The translations under genes and the position numbers were made by a program. Below, in pieces: positions 15,899-22,630 of a DNA stretch of 64,000 nucleotides (position 1 is its first letter; the number at the start of each line of letters is the position of its first letter). The stretch covers positions 1 to 64,000 of the IMG/VR virus record IMGVR_UViG_3300023179_000053. One strand, given 5' to 3'. Source of the DNA: a virus. The notes beneath the pieces are model-generated. The model saw only the letters and a list, made by a program, of their open reading frames with translations, had not been told where the DNA came from and did no database searches.

Positions 15899-16498
15899 AT
15901 GTTAATGCCAGAAAAAATGAAATCTCATATTAATAAAATTTTTAATGGAGAATATAATGTTCCATTTTATCCAAATGATCCATTAATTATTGTTGATATT
16001 GGAGCAAATGTTGGTGGTTTTATCAGATGGGCGGCTTCAAGATGGGCTGGAAGTACATTTTATGGATTTGAGCCAGTTAAAAGTAATTTTGATATTTTGG
16101 AAAAAAATATTTTAGACATACCTAATGTAAGTTTATATAATGTAGCTGTGGGTTCTTCAGAGCGAACACAAAAAATATTTTATGGCAAAAATAATGAAGG
16201 AGAAGCAAGTTTATTTTTTGGCAAAGAACAGGTAAATGATGGTGAAAATGTAACTATTATTAGCGCAAAGCAAATTCCAAATTGTCATATTTTAAAAATT
16301 GATACCGAAGGTTCAGAAATTGAAATTATAGAAAATTTAATTGTTGAACCATTAGTGTATTTAATTGAATATCATTCAGAAAGTAATAGATTAAGAATTG
16401 ATGAATTATTAAAAAATCAATATTCCCTTGTTGGGTCAAAATCAGAAACATTTAATTATGGTATTGTAAAGTATGCCAAAACAAGGTTGCTAAAATAA
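15899..16498 (+). CDS. FkbM-family methyltransferase
   Basis: A 199-residue SAM-dependent methyltransferase. IVDIGANVGGFIRWAA near residues 31-46 is the SAM-binding motif I, FYGFEPVKSNFDILEKNI the motif II region, and ILKIDTEGSEIEIIENL near 140-156 is the FkbM hallmark. FkbM enzymes O-methylate sugars or similar hydroxyls. AAAGAGG lies before the ATG, which begins 14 nt after the tRNA-Lys 3' half. It could modify the glycans made by the window's glycosyltransferases; that link is inferred. Confidence 0.85.
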   Translation: MLMPEKMKSHINKIFNGEYNVPFYPNDPLIIVDIGANVGGFIRWAASRWAGSTFYGFEPVKSNFDILEKNILDIPNVSLYNVAVGSSERTQKIFYGKNNEGEASLFFGKEQVNDGENVTIISAKQIPNCHILKIDTEGSEIEIIENLIVEPLVYLIEYHSESNRLRIDELLKNQYSLVGSKSETFNYGIVKYAKTRLLK

Positions 16499-16504
16499 AA
16501 TCTA

Positions 16505-16577
16505 TCCCAGATAGCTCAGTTGGCAGAGCGTCGGACTGTTAATCCGTTGGTCGCAGGTTCAAACCCTGCTCTGGGAG
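16505..16577 (+). tRNA. tRNA-Asn(GTT)
   Basis: Acceptor TCCCAGA/TCTGGGA, D arm GCTC/GAGC, anticodon arm TCGGA-CTGTTAA-TCCGT (outer pair T-T mismatched) with anticodon GTT, T arm GCAGG-TTCAAAC-CCTGC, discriminator G. CCA is not encoded. Its variable and T-arm sequence is nearly the same as that of the tRNA-Lys 3' half. Confidence 0.92.
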
Positions 16578-16587
16578 CAAAGGGTGG

Positions 16588-16593
16588 TATAAT
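16588..16593 (+). promoter_or_regulatory. -10 box TATAAT, leaderless start
   Basis: TATAAT ends six nt before the ATG at 16600 and begins 11 nt after the end of tRNA-Asn. No ribosome binding site is present. Confidence 0.6.
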
Positions 16594-16599
16594 AACCAT

Positions 16600-17244
16600 A
16601 TGCCTGAGCTGAATGCTTCAATCCCGCCTATTGAATGCTATGTGCGTGGGAACTTTCTAAGAAATCAACAAGACAGTCACAATCTCAAGTTCCCGTGCGT
16701 AATCTTCGGTGTAGCTTCAATCCCCGACAGAGCGCCCGTATTTCATTTTCTAATGGAAGATGGCGGGGTTTGGTGGAGAGCACCTATAAATGCGTTCTGC
16801 GCCCATCCAGACGCTCCAGAGGTAGATTTAAAAGACTTGGTGATGTGGAACAGCTTTTCGTCATATATCACCGTTACGGTCTTTGAGCACATGCGGGGTA
16901 TGGCAATGACATATATTGATCGTCATAAAAATAAAATTGACGGTAAATATATGTTTACCCTTGATTGGCATAGTCCTGATATTAATACAATCAATACGAA
17001 TTATTCCACAAATCCGGGTCAACACAAATGCGGTCATGTAATACAGAGAAAAGATGGGAATTATGCAATCCAACCAAACAACCGGGTTAGATTATGGGAT
17101 CCCTCATACACCACCAAGAAGGGAGAAAACTTAATAAACCGGTTAATTAATCAAACATTATGGGATGTTGAAGATGGGGATAAATGGATCACCTCAGATG
17201 ATGACAGATATGATTATGAAGTGGTGAATAATGATAATAATTAA
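16600..17244 (+). CDS. conserved-type phage hypothetical protein
   Basis: A 214-residue protein rich in Trp, Asn and Asp. Visible segments include PVFHFLMEDGGVWWRAPINAF near residues 46-66, TLDWHSPD and GQHKCGHVIQR. It has no recognisable catalytic motif, though several His and Asp could form a metal site. It is translationally coupled to the oxygenase gene (14-nt overlap), so the two may act together. Leaderless start. Confidence 0.6.
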   Translation: MPELNASIPPIECYVRGNFLRNQQDSHNLKFPCVIFGVASIPDRAPVFHFLMEDGGVWWRAPINAFCAHPDAPEVDLKDLVMWNSFSSYITVTVFEHMRGMAMTYIDRHKNKIDGKYMFTLDWHSPDINTINTNYSTNPGQHKCGHVIQRKDGNYAIQPNNRVRLWDPSYTTKKGENLINRLINQTLWDVEDGDKWITSDDDRYDYEVVNNDNN

Positions 17245-17806
17245 TAATTTTCTTCCTTTAGAAGAGCAGAAGTCTTTGCTTCAATATGTTTTAAGTAGTC
17301 AAATGCCGTATAGGATCTATGAGACCTATCATTTTGAAGAAAATAGTGTAATGAAAGACAAGGTTCATTCACCAAATCAATTTACACACTTCCTTTACAT
17401 GCATGGCGAGGAAAAAGCATCATCACATATTGGCATTTTACGCCCAATTTTTGATGAATTGCAAAAAAGATGCGGGGTAATAACGATGTTTCGTGCAAAA
17501 ATAAATGTAACCTACCCATACCCTCCATTTATGAGCTATCAATCCCAGGTTCCACACACAGATATGGCATATGATGACGGTCGTAAGGTTCCGCACCAGG
17601 TTTTTCTATATTACATAAATGATGCAGATGGTCCAACTTACTTTTATAATGAAAACAACGAGCTTGTAGACGCTATAGAGCCCAAAATGGGGCGAGCTGT
17701 CATCTTTGACGGATCAATATTGCACGCCGGGTCCAATCCGGTCAAATTTCCTCTCCGTTTTGCCCTAAATATCAACTTTCGGAAGGGCAAAGATCAGATT
17801 CCATAG
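17231..17806 (+). CDS. 2-oxoglutarate/Fe(II)-dependent oxygenase (prolyl-hydroxylase-like)
   Basis: A 191-residue double-stranded beta-helix enzyme. The metal-binding facial triad is His109 and Asp111 (VPHTDMAYDDG) with His165 (SILHAGSN), and Arg176 (PLRFALNINF) should hold the 2-oxoglutarate carboxylate. It would hydroxylate a protein side chain or small molecule. It overlaps the upstream unknown gene and is followed by a likely terminator. Similar oxygenases are common in aquatic phages. Confidence 0.85.
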   Translation: MIIINNFLPLEEQKSLLQYVLSSQMPYRIYETYHFEENSVMKDKVHSPNQFTHFLYMHGEEKASSHIGILRPIFDELQKRCGVITMFRAKINVTYPYPPFMSYQSQVPHTDMAYDDGRKVPHQVFLYYINDADGPTYFYNENNELVDAIEPKMGRAVIFDGSILHAGSNPVKFPLRFALNINFRKGKDQIP

Positions 17807-17842
17807 GTCGGTGGCGAAAAAAGACGTATACTAACCAGAAAT

Positions 17843-17882
17843 AAGCCAAAAATTAACGGAAATAACCGGTTGATTGTGGCTT
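17843..17882 (+). terminator. hairpin after the 17231 oxygenase gene
   Basis: AAGCCA and TGGCTT close an imperfect hairpin with an inner AACGG/CCGGTT pairing. A short T-rich segment follows. It ends the plus-strand operon where a minus-strand gene converges. Confidence 0.4.
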
Positions 17883-17901
17883 AAAGGCTTTAACTGCGCC
17901 G

Positions 17902-18150
17902 TTAATTGCGCCATTGATTGCGCCATTGGGATGGCGAATGGTTGGCTTCAACCTCTTTTTTATGTTCGGTGGTGTAATAAAGGCGTAGAATATGCACGCA
18001 TGGGTCGCCACCGAGCTCAAACTCCTCTTCTTCCTCCCTATTCATGGGTATTCCATCGTGTGTAGAGCATACTGAGGGACCACAAAAACCCTGGTCAATC
18101 CCGATTTTTAGCCATTCGTCAAAATCAATGCCATTTAAATTTTGTTCCAT
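17902..18150 (-). CDS. small actinophage-type protein with CSTHDGIPM motif
   Basis: An 82-residue acidic protein from the ATG at 18150; an ATG 15 nt earlier lies inside the -10 region. It reads WLKIGIDQGFCGPSVCSTHDGIPM, then a Glu-rich run and GGDPCVHILRLY. Three Cys and two His are arranged like a small metal site, and this pattern is familiar from actinobacteriophage proteins of unknown function. The C-terminal QWRNQWRN is a direct repeat. Leaderless promoter. Confidence 0.65.
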   Translation of the reverse strand: MEQNLNGIDFDEWLKIGIDQGFCGPSVCSTHDGIPMNREEEEEFELGGDPCVHILRLYYTTEHKKEVEANHSPSQWRNQWRN

Positions 18151-18156
18151 GCCACA

Positions 18157-18162
18157 AGTATA
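18157..18162 (-). promoter_or_regulatory. -10 box TATACT, leaderless start (minus)
   Basis: TATACT on the minus strand ends six nt before the ATG at 18150, the same geometry as at 10271, 10478, 16600 and 47880. Confidence 0.6.
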
Positions 18163-18165
18163 CAT

Positions 18166-18488
18166 AACAAATCAATGTCTGCGACATTCTGAAAAGAAAA
18201 TCTTATACCCCGCCCGAATTTATGATCTATCCTTGTGCAAGAAATAATTATTTATATACCTAATCAATATTATTACTCTGTTAAACCGGCATTGTATACA
18301 CTATAAGTGGCGACTCGTCGCTTTAGGACCGTTATAGGGGAGCAGCGCATCGGACATTCGTTCGGTGCGTTGTTCTTTTCTGGCAACTTTTTTCCCCGCC
18401 CGATCTGTGCAAAAATTTGAGTATATATTTTATAAGGGTTAATTAACATTTTTGATATTGAACAATACCTCTGTCTCCCCCGGTCAAA
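18166..18488. other. non-coding lead-in to the GC-rich array
   Basis: No convincing gene. A CGCATCG/CGGTGCG hairpin (18346-18369) and a GCGAC/GTCGC pair near 18310 are visible. Base composition changes from AT-rich to GC-rich near 18.47 kb. Confidence 0.5.
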
Positions 18489-18526
18489 CGGGTGTACAAG
18501 CAGCACATAGCTGCCTTGTACACCCG
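18489..18526. repeat. E element 1
   Basis: Long hairpin: CGGGTGTACAAG pairs with its exact complement (12 bp) and inner CAGC pairs with GCTG. It precedes promoter repeat 1 by 27 nt. Confidence 0.8.
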
Positions 18527-18553
18527 CAAGTGTAGCCGTAATGCGATTCGCAG

Positions 18554-18583
18554 TTGAGTACACTTACTTGGGGTAATAGTAAG
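18554..18583 (+). promoter_or_regulatory. array promoter repeat 1
   Basis: TTGAGT, 17 nt, TAGTAAG. The repeat contains the inverted pair ACTTACT/AGTAAGT. Start codon is 84 nt from its first base. Confidence 0.65.
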
Positions 18584-18637
18584 TTGTTCTTTACCAACCC
18601 CAACCGAAACAGAAGTAGGTGGGAAAGGGGGAACGCA

Positions 18638-18904
18638 ATGTTCCTGTTCAACTATGTAATCGCAGTACGCACCGATGACGGTGTGGAGTTGCCATACCTG
18701 ATCAAGGAGAACGCACCGCACAGTGCGTACTCACTCATCGTGAAACTCATCAACCCAGACGGTTCAGTTGAGCCGAAGCAACAGGTGTTGAGTCTCGAAG
18801 GTATGGAGCGTGGTAAGGACTACTCTCTCTTTGAGAGCTGGGCTGAATACGACAAGGCTCTGACTCTGGAGAAGGTGTTCCGTCGCATGTTCAGCGGTCG
18901 CTAA
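18638..18904 (+). CDS. cassette 1 protein, unknown
   Basis: An 88-residue protein beginning MFLFNYVIAVRTDDGVELPY; AAAGGGGGAACGCA before the ATG gives a strong ribosome binding site, and longer in-frame readings would run into the promoter repeat. The first third is beta-like, the last third (SLFESWAEYDKALTLEKVFRRM) helical. No family recognised. GC-rich codon use as in the other cassettes. Confidence 0.65.
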   Translation: MFLFNYVIAVRTDDGVELPYLIKENAPHSAYSLIVKLINPDGSVEPKQQVLSLEGMERGKDYSLFESWAEYDKALTLEKVFRRMFSGR

Positions 18905-18916
18905 GACGCTGGATAG

Positions 18917-18952
18917 GGGGCGGGGTCGCAAGACCCCGCCCCTTCTTTTTTT
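18917..18952 (+). terminator. cassette 1 terminator
   Basis: 11-bp stem GGGGCGGGGTC with GCAA tetraloop, followed by TTCTTTTTTTT. Confidence 0.9.
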
Positions 18953-18958
18953 GTTTCG

Positions 18959-18998
18959 GTGGGCGGGCATGCTGCGTCTAGCCGACTTGCACGCCCAC
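18959..18998. repeat. E element 2
   Basis: Imperfect hairpin closed by GTGGGCG/CGCCCAC, GCA/TGC above one mismatch, apical TCTAGC. 25 nt before promoter repeat 2. Confidence 0.8.
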
Positions 18999-19023
18999 AA
19001 ACACGGTACAAGGTATCTCTCAG

Positions 19024-19053
19024 TTGAGTACACTTACTTCACCTGATAGTAAG
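19024..19053 (+). promoter_or_regulatory. array promoter repeat 2
   Basis: TTGAGT, 17 nt ending TGA, TAGTAAG; this copy has a TGA-TAGTAA extended -10 look. Confidence 0.65.
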
Positions 19054-19079
19054 GTGGTTGGCAGAAGGGAGGACTACCA

Positions 19080-19181
19080 ATGGACATCACCGTGTCTATC
19101 AGCGAGTACCTCGGCTACGGTATCACCGTCGCCGTGTTCGGCGCTGTGGTCATCGTGTCGTACCTGCGCAACAAGCGCTAG
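19080..19181 (+). CDS. cassette 2: 33-residue single-pass membrane peptide
   Basis: ATG at 19080 after GGGAGGACTACCA. The 33-residue product is MDITVSISEYLGYG followed by a hydrophobic stretch ITVAVFGAVVIVSYL and a basic end RNKR, i.e. one membrane helix with positive inside. It is the only open frame between this promoter repeat and the terminator that fits the other cassettes. Confidence 0.65.
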   Translation: MDITVSISEYLGYGITVAVFGAVVIVSYLRNKR

Positions 19182-19267
19182 TCCGTACACAGCAATAAGC
19201 ACCACTGGTCCACTACCCGAAGCATTGCCTTTGGGAGAAGGGAGAGAGATGAGAGTGCTCAGGGTGC

Positions 19268-19307
19268 GAGGGGGGCGAGCCGAAAGGCTCGCCCCCCTCT
19301 TTTTTTG
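19268..19307 (+). terminator. cassette 2 terminator
   Basis: 14-bp stem GAGGGGGGCGAGCC with GAAA loop, followed by eight T. Confidence 0.92.
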
Positions 19308-19315
19308 TCTTTTGC

Positions 19316-19354
19316 GTGGTGGGCATGCGTGCGCCTAGCCGGCTTGCACGCCAC
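19316..19354. repeat. E element 3
   Basis: Copy with outer pair GTGG/CCAC and apical GCGCCTAGCCGGCTTGC; 26 nt before promoter repeat 3. Confidence 0.75.
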
Positions 19355-19380
19355 TCCACACGGTGCATAGGTTCACTAGG

Positions 19381-19410
19381 TTGAGTACACTTACTCGGCG
19401 TGATAGTAAG
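19381..19410 (+). promoter_or_regulatory. array promoter repeat 3
   Basis: TTGAGT, 17 nt ending TGA, TAGTAAG. Confidence 0.65.
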
Positions 19411-19453
19411 TTAGTTCTCGTGGTGGCGAGCCAACACGCCAGGGAGGTACACC

Positions 19454-19759
19454 ATGGCACAAGGCAAGCAAGCACACCCGACCGCACGGCTCAAGGGCAC
19501 GGCGGTCACACCAGCGGTCGCAACGACCGCACAAGTGGTGGTTGCCCCAGCAACGACCACACCGCAAGTGGTGGCTGCCCCAGCAGTCACTCCGCAAGCG
19601 CCGAAGCGCAAGGCTCAGCCTGCGCCGAAGCGCAAGCGCCAGCGCAAGCCAATGAGCGAAGCGACGAAGCGCAAGATTCGTCGTGCTCACCGCAAGCGCA
19701 CTCGTCGCAATCGAATCCGCAAGGCACTCCGCCGAGCGGTTCGGTTCGGCAAGAAATAA
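19454..19759 (+). CDS. cassette 3: highly basic histone/protamine-like protein
   Basis: A 101-residue protein. Residues 1-50 are Ala/Pro/Thr/Val-rich and disordered-looking; residues about 50-101 are dominated by Lys and Arg (PKRKAQPAPKRKRQRK, then KRKIRRAHRKRTRRNRIRK). The composition matches nucleoid-condensing proteins such as actinobacterial HU tails or histone H1-like proteins. Ribosome site AGGGAGG. A role in host or phage DNA binding is inferred from charge only; an RNA-binding role is equally possible. Confidence 0.7.
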   Translation: MAQGKQAHPTARLKGTAVTPAVATTAQVVVAPATTTPQVVAAPAVTPQAPKRKAQPAPKRKRQRKPMSEATKRKIRRAHRKRTRRNRIRKALRRAVRFGKK

Positions 19760-19782
19760 ACCCACCGCTTGCCACCACGGGG

Positions 19783-19820
19783 GCGGGGCGGGGCGAAAGC
19801 CCCGCCCCGCTCCTTTTTTT
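19783..19820 (+). terminator. cassette 3 terminator
   Basis: 12-bp stem GCGGGGCGGGGC with GAAA loop, then CC and seven T. Confidence 0.92.
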
Positions 19821-19830
19821 GTCTTTTGAA

Positions 19831-19866
19831 GGGCGGGCATGCGTGCGCCTAGCCGGCTTGCACGCC
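19831..19866. repeat. E element 4
   Basis: GGGCGGGCATGC left arm, apical GCGCCTAGCC, right arm GGCTTGCACGCC; almost identical to E5. 28 nt before promoter repeat 4. Confidence 0.8.
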
Positions 19867-19894
19867 TTTTCACCCGATACACTCACTTACTCGG

Positions 19895-19924
19895 TTGAGT
19901 ACACTTACTTGGCGTAATAGTAAG
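19895..19924 (+). promoter_or_regulatory. array promoter repeat 4
   Basis: TTGAGT, 17 nt, TAGTAAG. About 79 nt from this repeat into the leader are nearly identical to cassette 7, including a CACGC-aagta-GCGTG hairpin. Confidence 0.65.
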
Positions 19925-19995
19925 TTGTTGAGTACCGCCAAGCACCTAGTCACGCAAGTAGCGTGGGGTAAGCAAGGTGGTGGAGGGAATACGCA

Positions 19996-20301
19996 ATGGC
20001 AATGGAAATCATCACCGCCATCGTTCAGGCATTGGCAAGCCTGAACCCCAACAAGCCCCAAGTGGGCGTGTGGTTGCCCGAAGCGACCTACACGAACGCA
20101 GGCACGGTGCTTGACGACAAGGCGTTCAACCGCCACTACGCCGACTGGTACAGCCGTATCGTTTCGGTGGCAGGGCAAGTGAATGTCGTGTGGGTTGCCG
20201 AAATCCGCATTGACGAAAACGGCATCAACACGGTGGCGGAGTGTTATCTCAGCCCTACCGCAATGGTTGAGCCAACCGTAATACTCGGCGTGCGCAAGTA
20301 G
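19996..20301 (+). CDS. cassette 4 protein, unknown
   Basis: A 101-residue protein with a hydrophobic N-terminal helix (EIITAIVQALASL), then PQVGVWLPEATYTNAGTVLDD and a beta-rich C-terminal part (VNVVWVAEIRIDENGI). GGAGGGAATACGCA precedes the ATG. No known family is recognised. The leader is a near copy of that of cassette 7 although the proteins are unrelated. Confidence 0.65.
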   Translation: MAMEIITAIVQALASLNPNKPQVGVWLPEATYTNAGTVLDDKAFNRHYADWYSRIVSVAGQVNVVWVAEIRIDENGINTVAECYLSPTAMVEPTVILGVRK

Positions 20302-20331
20302 GCACGCCAGCGCCGAACCTCCCACGGCGCA

Positions 20332-20369
20332 GGGGGCGGGGTCGCAAGACTCCGCCCCCGCTTTTTTTT
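20332..20369 (+). terminator. cassette 4 terminator
   Basis: 12-bp stem GGGGGCGGGGTC (one mismatch) with GCAA loop, then GC and eight T. Confidence 0.9.
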
Positions 20370-20377
20370 GCCTTTTG

Positions 20378-20418
20378 AAGGGCGGGCATGCGTGCGCCTA
20401 GCCGGCTTGCACGCCCTT
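20378..20418. repeat. E element 5
   Basis: AAGGGCG/CGCCCTT closing pairs with the same inner sequence as E4; about 26 nt before promoter repeat 5. Confidence 0.8.
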
Positions 20419-20443
20419 TCACCAGATACACTTACTCTCTGAG

Positions 20444-20473
20444 TTGAGTACACTTACTTTATCTAATACTAAG
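20444..20473 (+). promoter_or_regulatory. array promoter repeat 5
   Basis: TTGAGT, 17 nt, TACTAAG (one change from the consensus). Confidence 0.6.
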
Positions 20474-20527
20474 GTAATACACATCAAGTCGTGCTGAACA
20501 GAAGTAGGTACGAGATTGGGGAATGTA

Positions 20528-20932
20528 ATGGATACGGATAAACTTCGGATAATCCTGATGAGTGTCTACTTGATACTCAAAGAGCGTTACAACAAGTTGG
20601 GTGAAATCATTGAGAATGCCCCACCCGCACCAGAACACGCTGAGAAAGCGGTGGACTTGGTGCTTCACTGCGTTACCGCCATTCAGGAAGTTCATCATCA
20701 CCGAGATGATTTGGTCATTCACCTCAATGAGGGTATGGTCAACGAAAAAGTACGGTTCCAGCCAGACAGTCAGCAGGCATTGGCTCTGATAATGGGGTTG
20801 CGTGAAGTCAACATCACCATCACCAAACTAGCAGAACTGTTGCCGTTGGCGCACCGAGATGCCAACTGGTTGCGAACGACTGGAAATGTTGTAAACCACG
20901 GCATTCAGGAGTATGTCGATGGACTGAAATAA
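20528..20932 (+). CDS. cassette 5 protein, all-helical, unknown
   Basis: The largest cassette gene, 134 residues, starting at the ATG at 20528 after GGGGAATGTA. It is predicted helical throughout (LRIILMSVYLILKERYNKLGEII, HAEKAVDLVLHCVTAIQEV, TITKLAELLPLAHRDANWL), resembling a four-helix bundle. An HHHRD motif occurs near residue 61. Function unknown. Confidence 0.68.
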   Translation: MDTDKLRIILMSVYLILKERYNKLGEIIENAPPAPEHAEKAVDLVLHCVTAIQEVHHHRDDLVIHLNEGMVNEKVRFQPDSQQALALIMGLREVNITITKLAELLPLAHRDANWLRTTGNVVNHGIQEYVDGLK

Positions 20933-20938
20933 GAAGTC

Positions 20939-20973
20939 GGGCGGGGGGCGAAAGCCTCCCGCCCTCTTTTTTT
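20939..20973 (+). terminator. cassette 5 terminator
   Basis: 11-bp stem GGGCGGGGGGC with one G-U pair and GAAA loop, then a T-run. Confidence 0.9.
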
Positions 20974-20981
20974 GTGATCTG

Positions 20982-21021
20982 GTGGGCGGGCGAGCTGCGA
21001 CTAGCTGTCTTGCACGCCCAC
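20982..21021. repeat. E element 6
   Basis: GTGGGCG/CGCCCAC with inner GAGCTGCGACTAGCTGTC; 25 nt before promoter repeat 6. Confidence 0.8.
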
Positions 21022-21046
21022 TCACACGCTACACTTACTCACCAAG

Positions 21047-21076
21047 TTGAGTACACTTACTTGATGTGATAGTAAG
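21047..21076 (+). promoter_or_regulatory. array promoter repeat 6
   Basis: TTGAGT, 17 nt ending TGA, TAGTAAG. The leader has a strong GCGGTGCT-cggat-AGCACCGC hairpin at 21091-21111 just before the ribosome site. Confidence 0.65.
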
Positions 21077-21126
21077 GTGTTATTCACAAGGCGGTGCTCG
21101 GATAGCACCGCAGAAAGGGGAGCGTC

Positions 21127-21432
21127 ATGCTACCCAACAGCGAGAATAAAGCAGTTGAGAAATTGGTCAACCTGCTTGCGAATACAGGCTACACCGTCAA
21201 CCAAAAACGTTGGGATGATGGGGCAGAAACAAAAGAAGTTCAGATTCCGCTCGGAACTGACTTCATGTTTCTGAAACTCTATCGCCCGTCAGAAAACGAC
21301 AGTTGGGTGCTGTCGGAACTGACTACTGGCAACGAACTTGCCATGATGTGGCAACCAACGCCGTATGAAAATGCGGTGAAGCAGATCGTTCATGAAATCA
21401 TTGACGGTCGCTTAGTCAAAACAAAACGCTAG
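21127..21432 (+). CDS. cassette 6 protein, unknown
   Basis: A 101-residue alpha/beta protein: N-terminal helix (KAVEKLVNLLANTGYTV), central strands (EVQIPLGTDFMFLKLYRP, SWVLSELTTGN), C-terminal helix (ENAVKQIVHEIIDGRL). AAAGGGGAGCGTC lies before the ATG. A leader hairpin could regulate translation. No family recognised. Confidence 0.65.
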   Translation: MLPNSENKAVEKLVNLLANTGYTVNQKRWDDGAETKEVQIPLGTDFMFLKLYRPSENDSWVLSELTTGNELAMMWQPTPYENAVKQIVHEIIDGRLVKTKR

Positions 21433-21444
21433 GAGGAGCGCAAG

Positions 21445-21476
21445 GGGAGCGGGGCGAAAGCCCCGCTCCCTTTTTT
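21445..21476 (+). terminator. cassette 6 terminator
   Basis: 11-bp stem GGGAGCGGGGC with GAAA loop and six T. Confidence 0.92.
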
Positions 21477-21485
21477 GCTTTTTGC

Positions 21486-21523
21486 GTGGTGGGCGTGCTG
21501 CGCCTAGCCGGCTTGCACACCAC
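21486..21523. repeat. E element 7
   Basis: Outer GTGGT/ACCAC with apical GCGCCTAGCCGGCTTGC; 26 nt before promoter repeat 7. Confidence 0.75.
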
Positions 21524-21549
21524 TTCTCCTGACACACTCACTCACTAGG

Positions 21550-21579
21550 TTGAGTACACTTACTTGGCGTAATAGTAGG
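21550..21579 (+). promoter_or_regulatory. array promoter repeat 7
   Basis: TTGAGT, 17 nt, TAGTAGG. Leader nearly identical to cassette 4. Confidence 0.62.
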
Positions 21580-21648
21580 TTGTTGAGTGTCGCCAAGCAC
21601 CTAGTCACGCAAGTAGCGTGGGGTAAGCGAAGCGATAAGGGGAATGTA

Positions 21649-21852
21649 ATGTCGCTATTCCAAAAAGGCGATAAGGTCACATTCATTCGTGGTAAGCGCA
21701 AAGGCGAGACTTGGGTGGTTGAGTTTCATAACTACCACGGCGTTGGCGTTTATCCACTCAAAGGCGAAACCCAACACAAGCGACCAATCGTCGGTATGCT
21801 GGCAGACGCAAACGACCTGATACTCACCGAGCGTGTGTTGACGGTCGTGTAA
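21649..21852 (+). CDS. cassette 7: small KOW/SH3-like beta-barrel protein
   Basis: A 67-residue protein MSLFQKGDKVTFIRGKRKGE..WVVEF, whose KGD-V-F-RGK-KGETWVV pattern looks like a KOW or SH3-type barrel that binds RNA or DNA. GGGGAATGTA precedes the ATG. Assignment rests on pattern only. Confidence 0.6.
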   Translation: MSLFQKGDKVTFIRGKRKGETWVVEFHNYHGVGVYPLKGETQHKRPIVGMLADANDLILTERVLTVV

Positions 21853-21898
21853 TCCCCCCAAGACACCCTTGTGGCTAGGGTGTGACGCTATGCGTCAG

Positions 21899-21943
21899 AG
21901 TGGCGAGCAGGAGTGGTGTCCTGCTCGCCACTTTCTTTTTTTG
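21899..21943 (+). terminator. cassette 7 terminator
   Basis: 14-bp stem AGTGGCGAGCAGGA with 6-nt loop and TTTCTTTTTTTG. A second small hairpin TGACGC-tat-GCGTCA lies just before it. Confidence 0.9.
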
Positions 21944-21950
21944 TTTTTTT

Positions 21951-21990
21951 GCGGGTGGGCGAGCTGCGCCTAGCCGGCTTGCACACCCGC
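21951..21990. repeat. E element 8
   Basis: GCGGGTG/CACCCGC closing pairs, AGC/GCT inner pairs, apical GCGCCTAGCC; 25 nt before promoter repeat 8. Confidence 0.8.
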
Positions 21991-22015
21991 ACACACGGCA
22001 CATAAACTCTCTCAG

Positions 22016-22045
22016 TTGAGTACACTTACTTGATACAATACTAAG
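22016..22045 (+). promoter_or_regulatory. array promoter repeat 8
   Basis: TTGAGT, 17 nt, TACTAAG. Confidence 0.6.
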
Positions 22046-22094
22046 TTGTTGAGTGCCAGCCGAAACCCAAGTAAGTTGGCAGGGAGAAATAGCA

Positions 22095-22436
22095 ATGCCA
22101 AAAGTCAAACTCAGCGACCTTGTGAAGTCTTTTCAGTTCACACGAAAGGCGCAAAAAGTAAAGGAATACAAGGGAGTAACGGTGAACGGCAAGAGCCCGC
22201 ATCGTTGGGCGGAATACGCTAGAAAGCACCACACAGGTGACTTGCTTGCTTGCCAATTCATCTTTCTTGGTGCGATTAGTCAGCGCACCGTAGACACTTT
22301 CGTTCAGAAAGTGCGTGATGAAATTGATACTGACCAGAAAATTGCCCTACCCACCGAGCGTGAGTTGGAGCAAGCCCAGGAGCAAGACCGTATCGGTACA
22401 GGGTTGCCGACCAAGTTCTGGGTGAAGGGAGTGTAA
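22095..22436 (+). CDS. cassette 8 protein sharing N-terminus with cassettes 9-11
   Basis: A 113-residue protein from the ATG at 22095 (GGGAGAAATAGCA). Its first residues MPKVKLSDLVKSF match the start of the cassette 9-11 family (K-V-x-L-S-x-I/L), but the remainder (YKGVTVNGKSPHRWAEYARKH, TVDTFVQKVRDEI) is different. It may be a hybrid or a distant member. Function unknown. Confidence 0.65.
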   Translation: MPKVKLSDLVKSFQFTRKAQKVKEYKGVTVNGKSPHRWAEYARKHHTGDLLACQFIFLGAISQRTVDTFVQKVRDEIDTDQKIALPTERELEQAQEQDRIGTGLPTKFWVKGV

Positions 22437-22442
22437 GAAGTT

Positions 22443-22476
22443 GGGCGGGGGCGAAAGCCCCCGCCCTTTTTCTTTG
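22443..22476 (+). terminator. cassette 8 terminator
   Basis: 10-bp stem GGGCGGGGGC with GAAA loop and a T-rich tail. Confidence 0.92.
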
Positions 22477-22480
22477 TCTT

Positions 22481-22520
22481 GCGGGTGGGCGAGAGGCGCT
22501 TAGCCAGCTTGCACGCCCGC
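22481..22520. repeat. E element 9
   Basis: GCGGGTG/CGCCCGC (a G-U in the stem) with apical GCGCTTAGCC; 25 nt before promoter repeat 9. Confidence 0.8.
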
Positions 22521-22545
22521 TCACACGGGGCATAGACACAATGAA

Positions 22546-22575
22546 TTGAGTACACTTACTTGACCTAATAGTAAG
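22546..22575 (+). promoter_or_regulatory. array promoter repeat 9
   Basis: TTGAGT, 17 nt, TAGTAAG. Confidence 0.65.
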
Positions 22576-22630
22576 TTGTTGAGTGCTGACGGGGACGCAA
22601 TTCCCTACCACCCCGCAGTGGAGAAAAGCA

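Noticed and set aside
18273-18721. Minus-strand open frames at the left edge of the array
   Set aside because: They read backwards through the E element, promoter repeat and cassette 1 and have no ribosome site; they are shadows of GC-rich DNA.
19024-19338. Open frames reading through the second cassette's promoter repeat and terminator
   Set aside because: They include the TTGAGT repeat or the hairpin and the downstream E element; the 33-residue membrane peptide at 19080 fits the cassette pattern instead.
19391-19886. Three long overlapping frames opposite cassette 3
   Set aside because: GC-rich DNA opens several frames here; only the plus-strand frame at 19454 has the ribosome site and correct position between promoter repeat and terminator.
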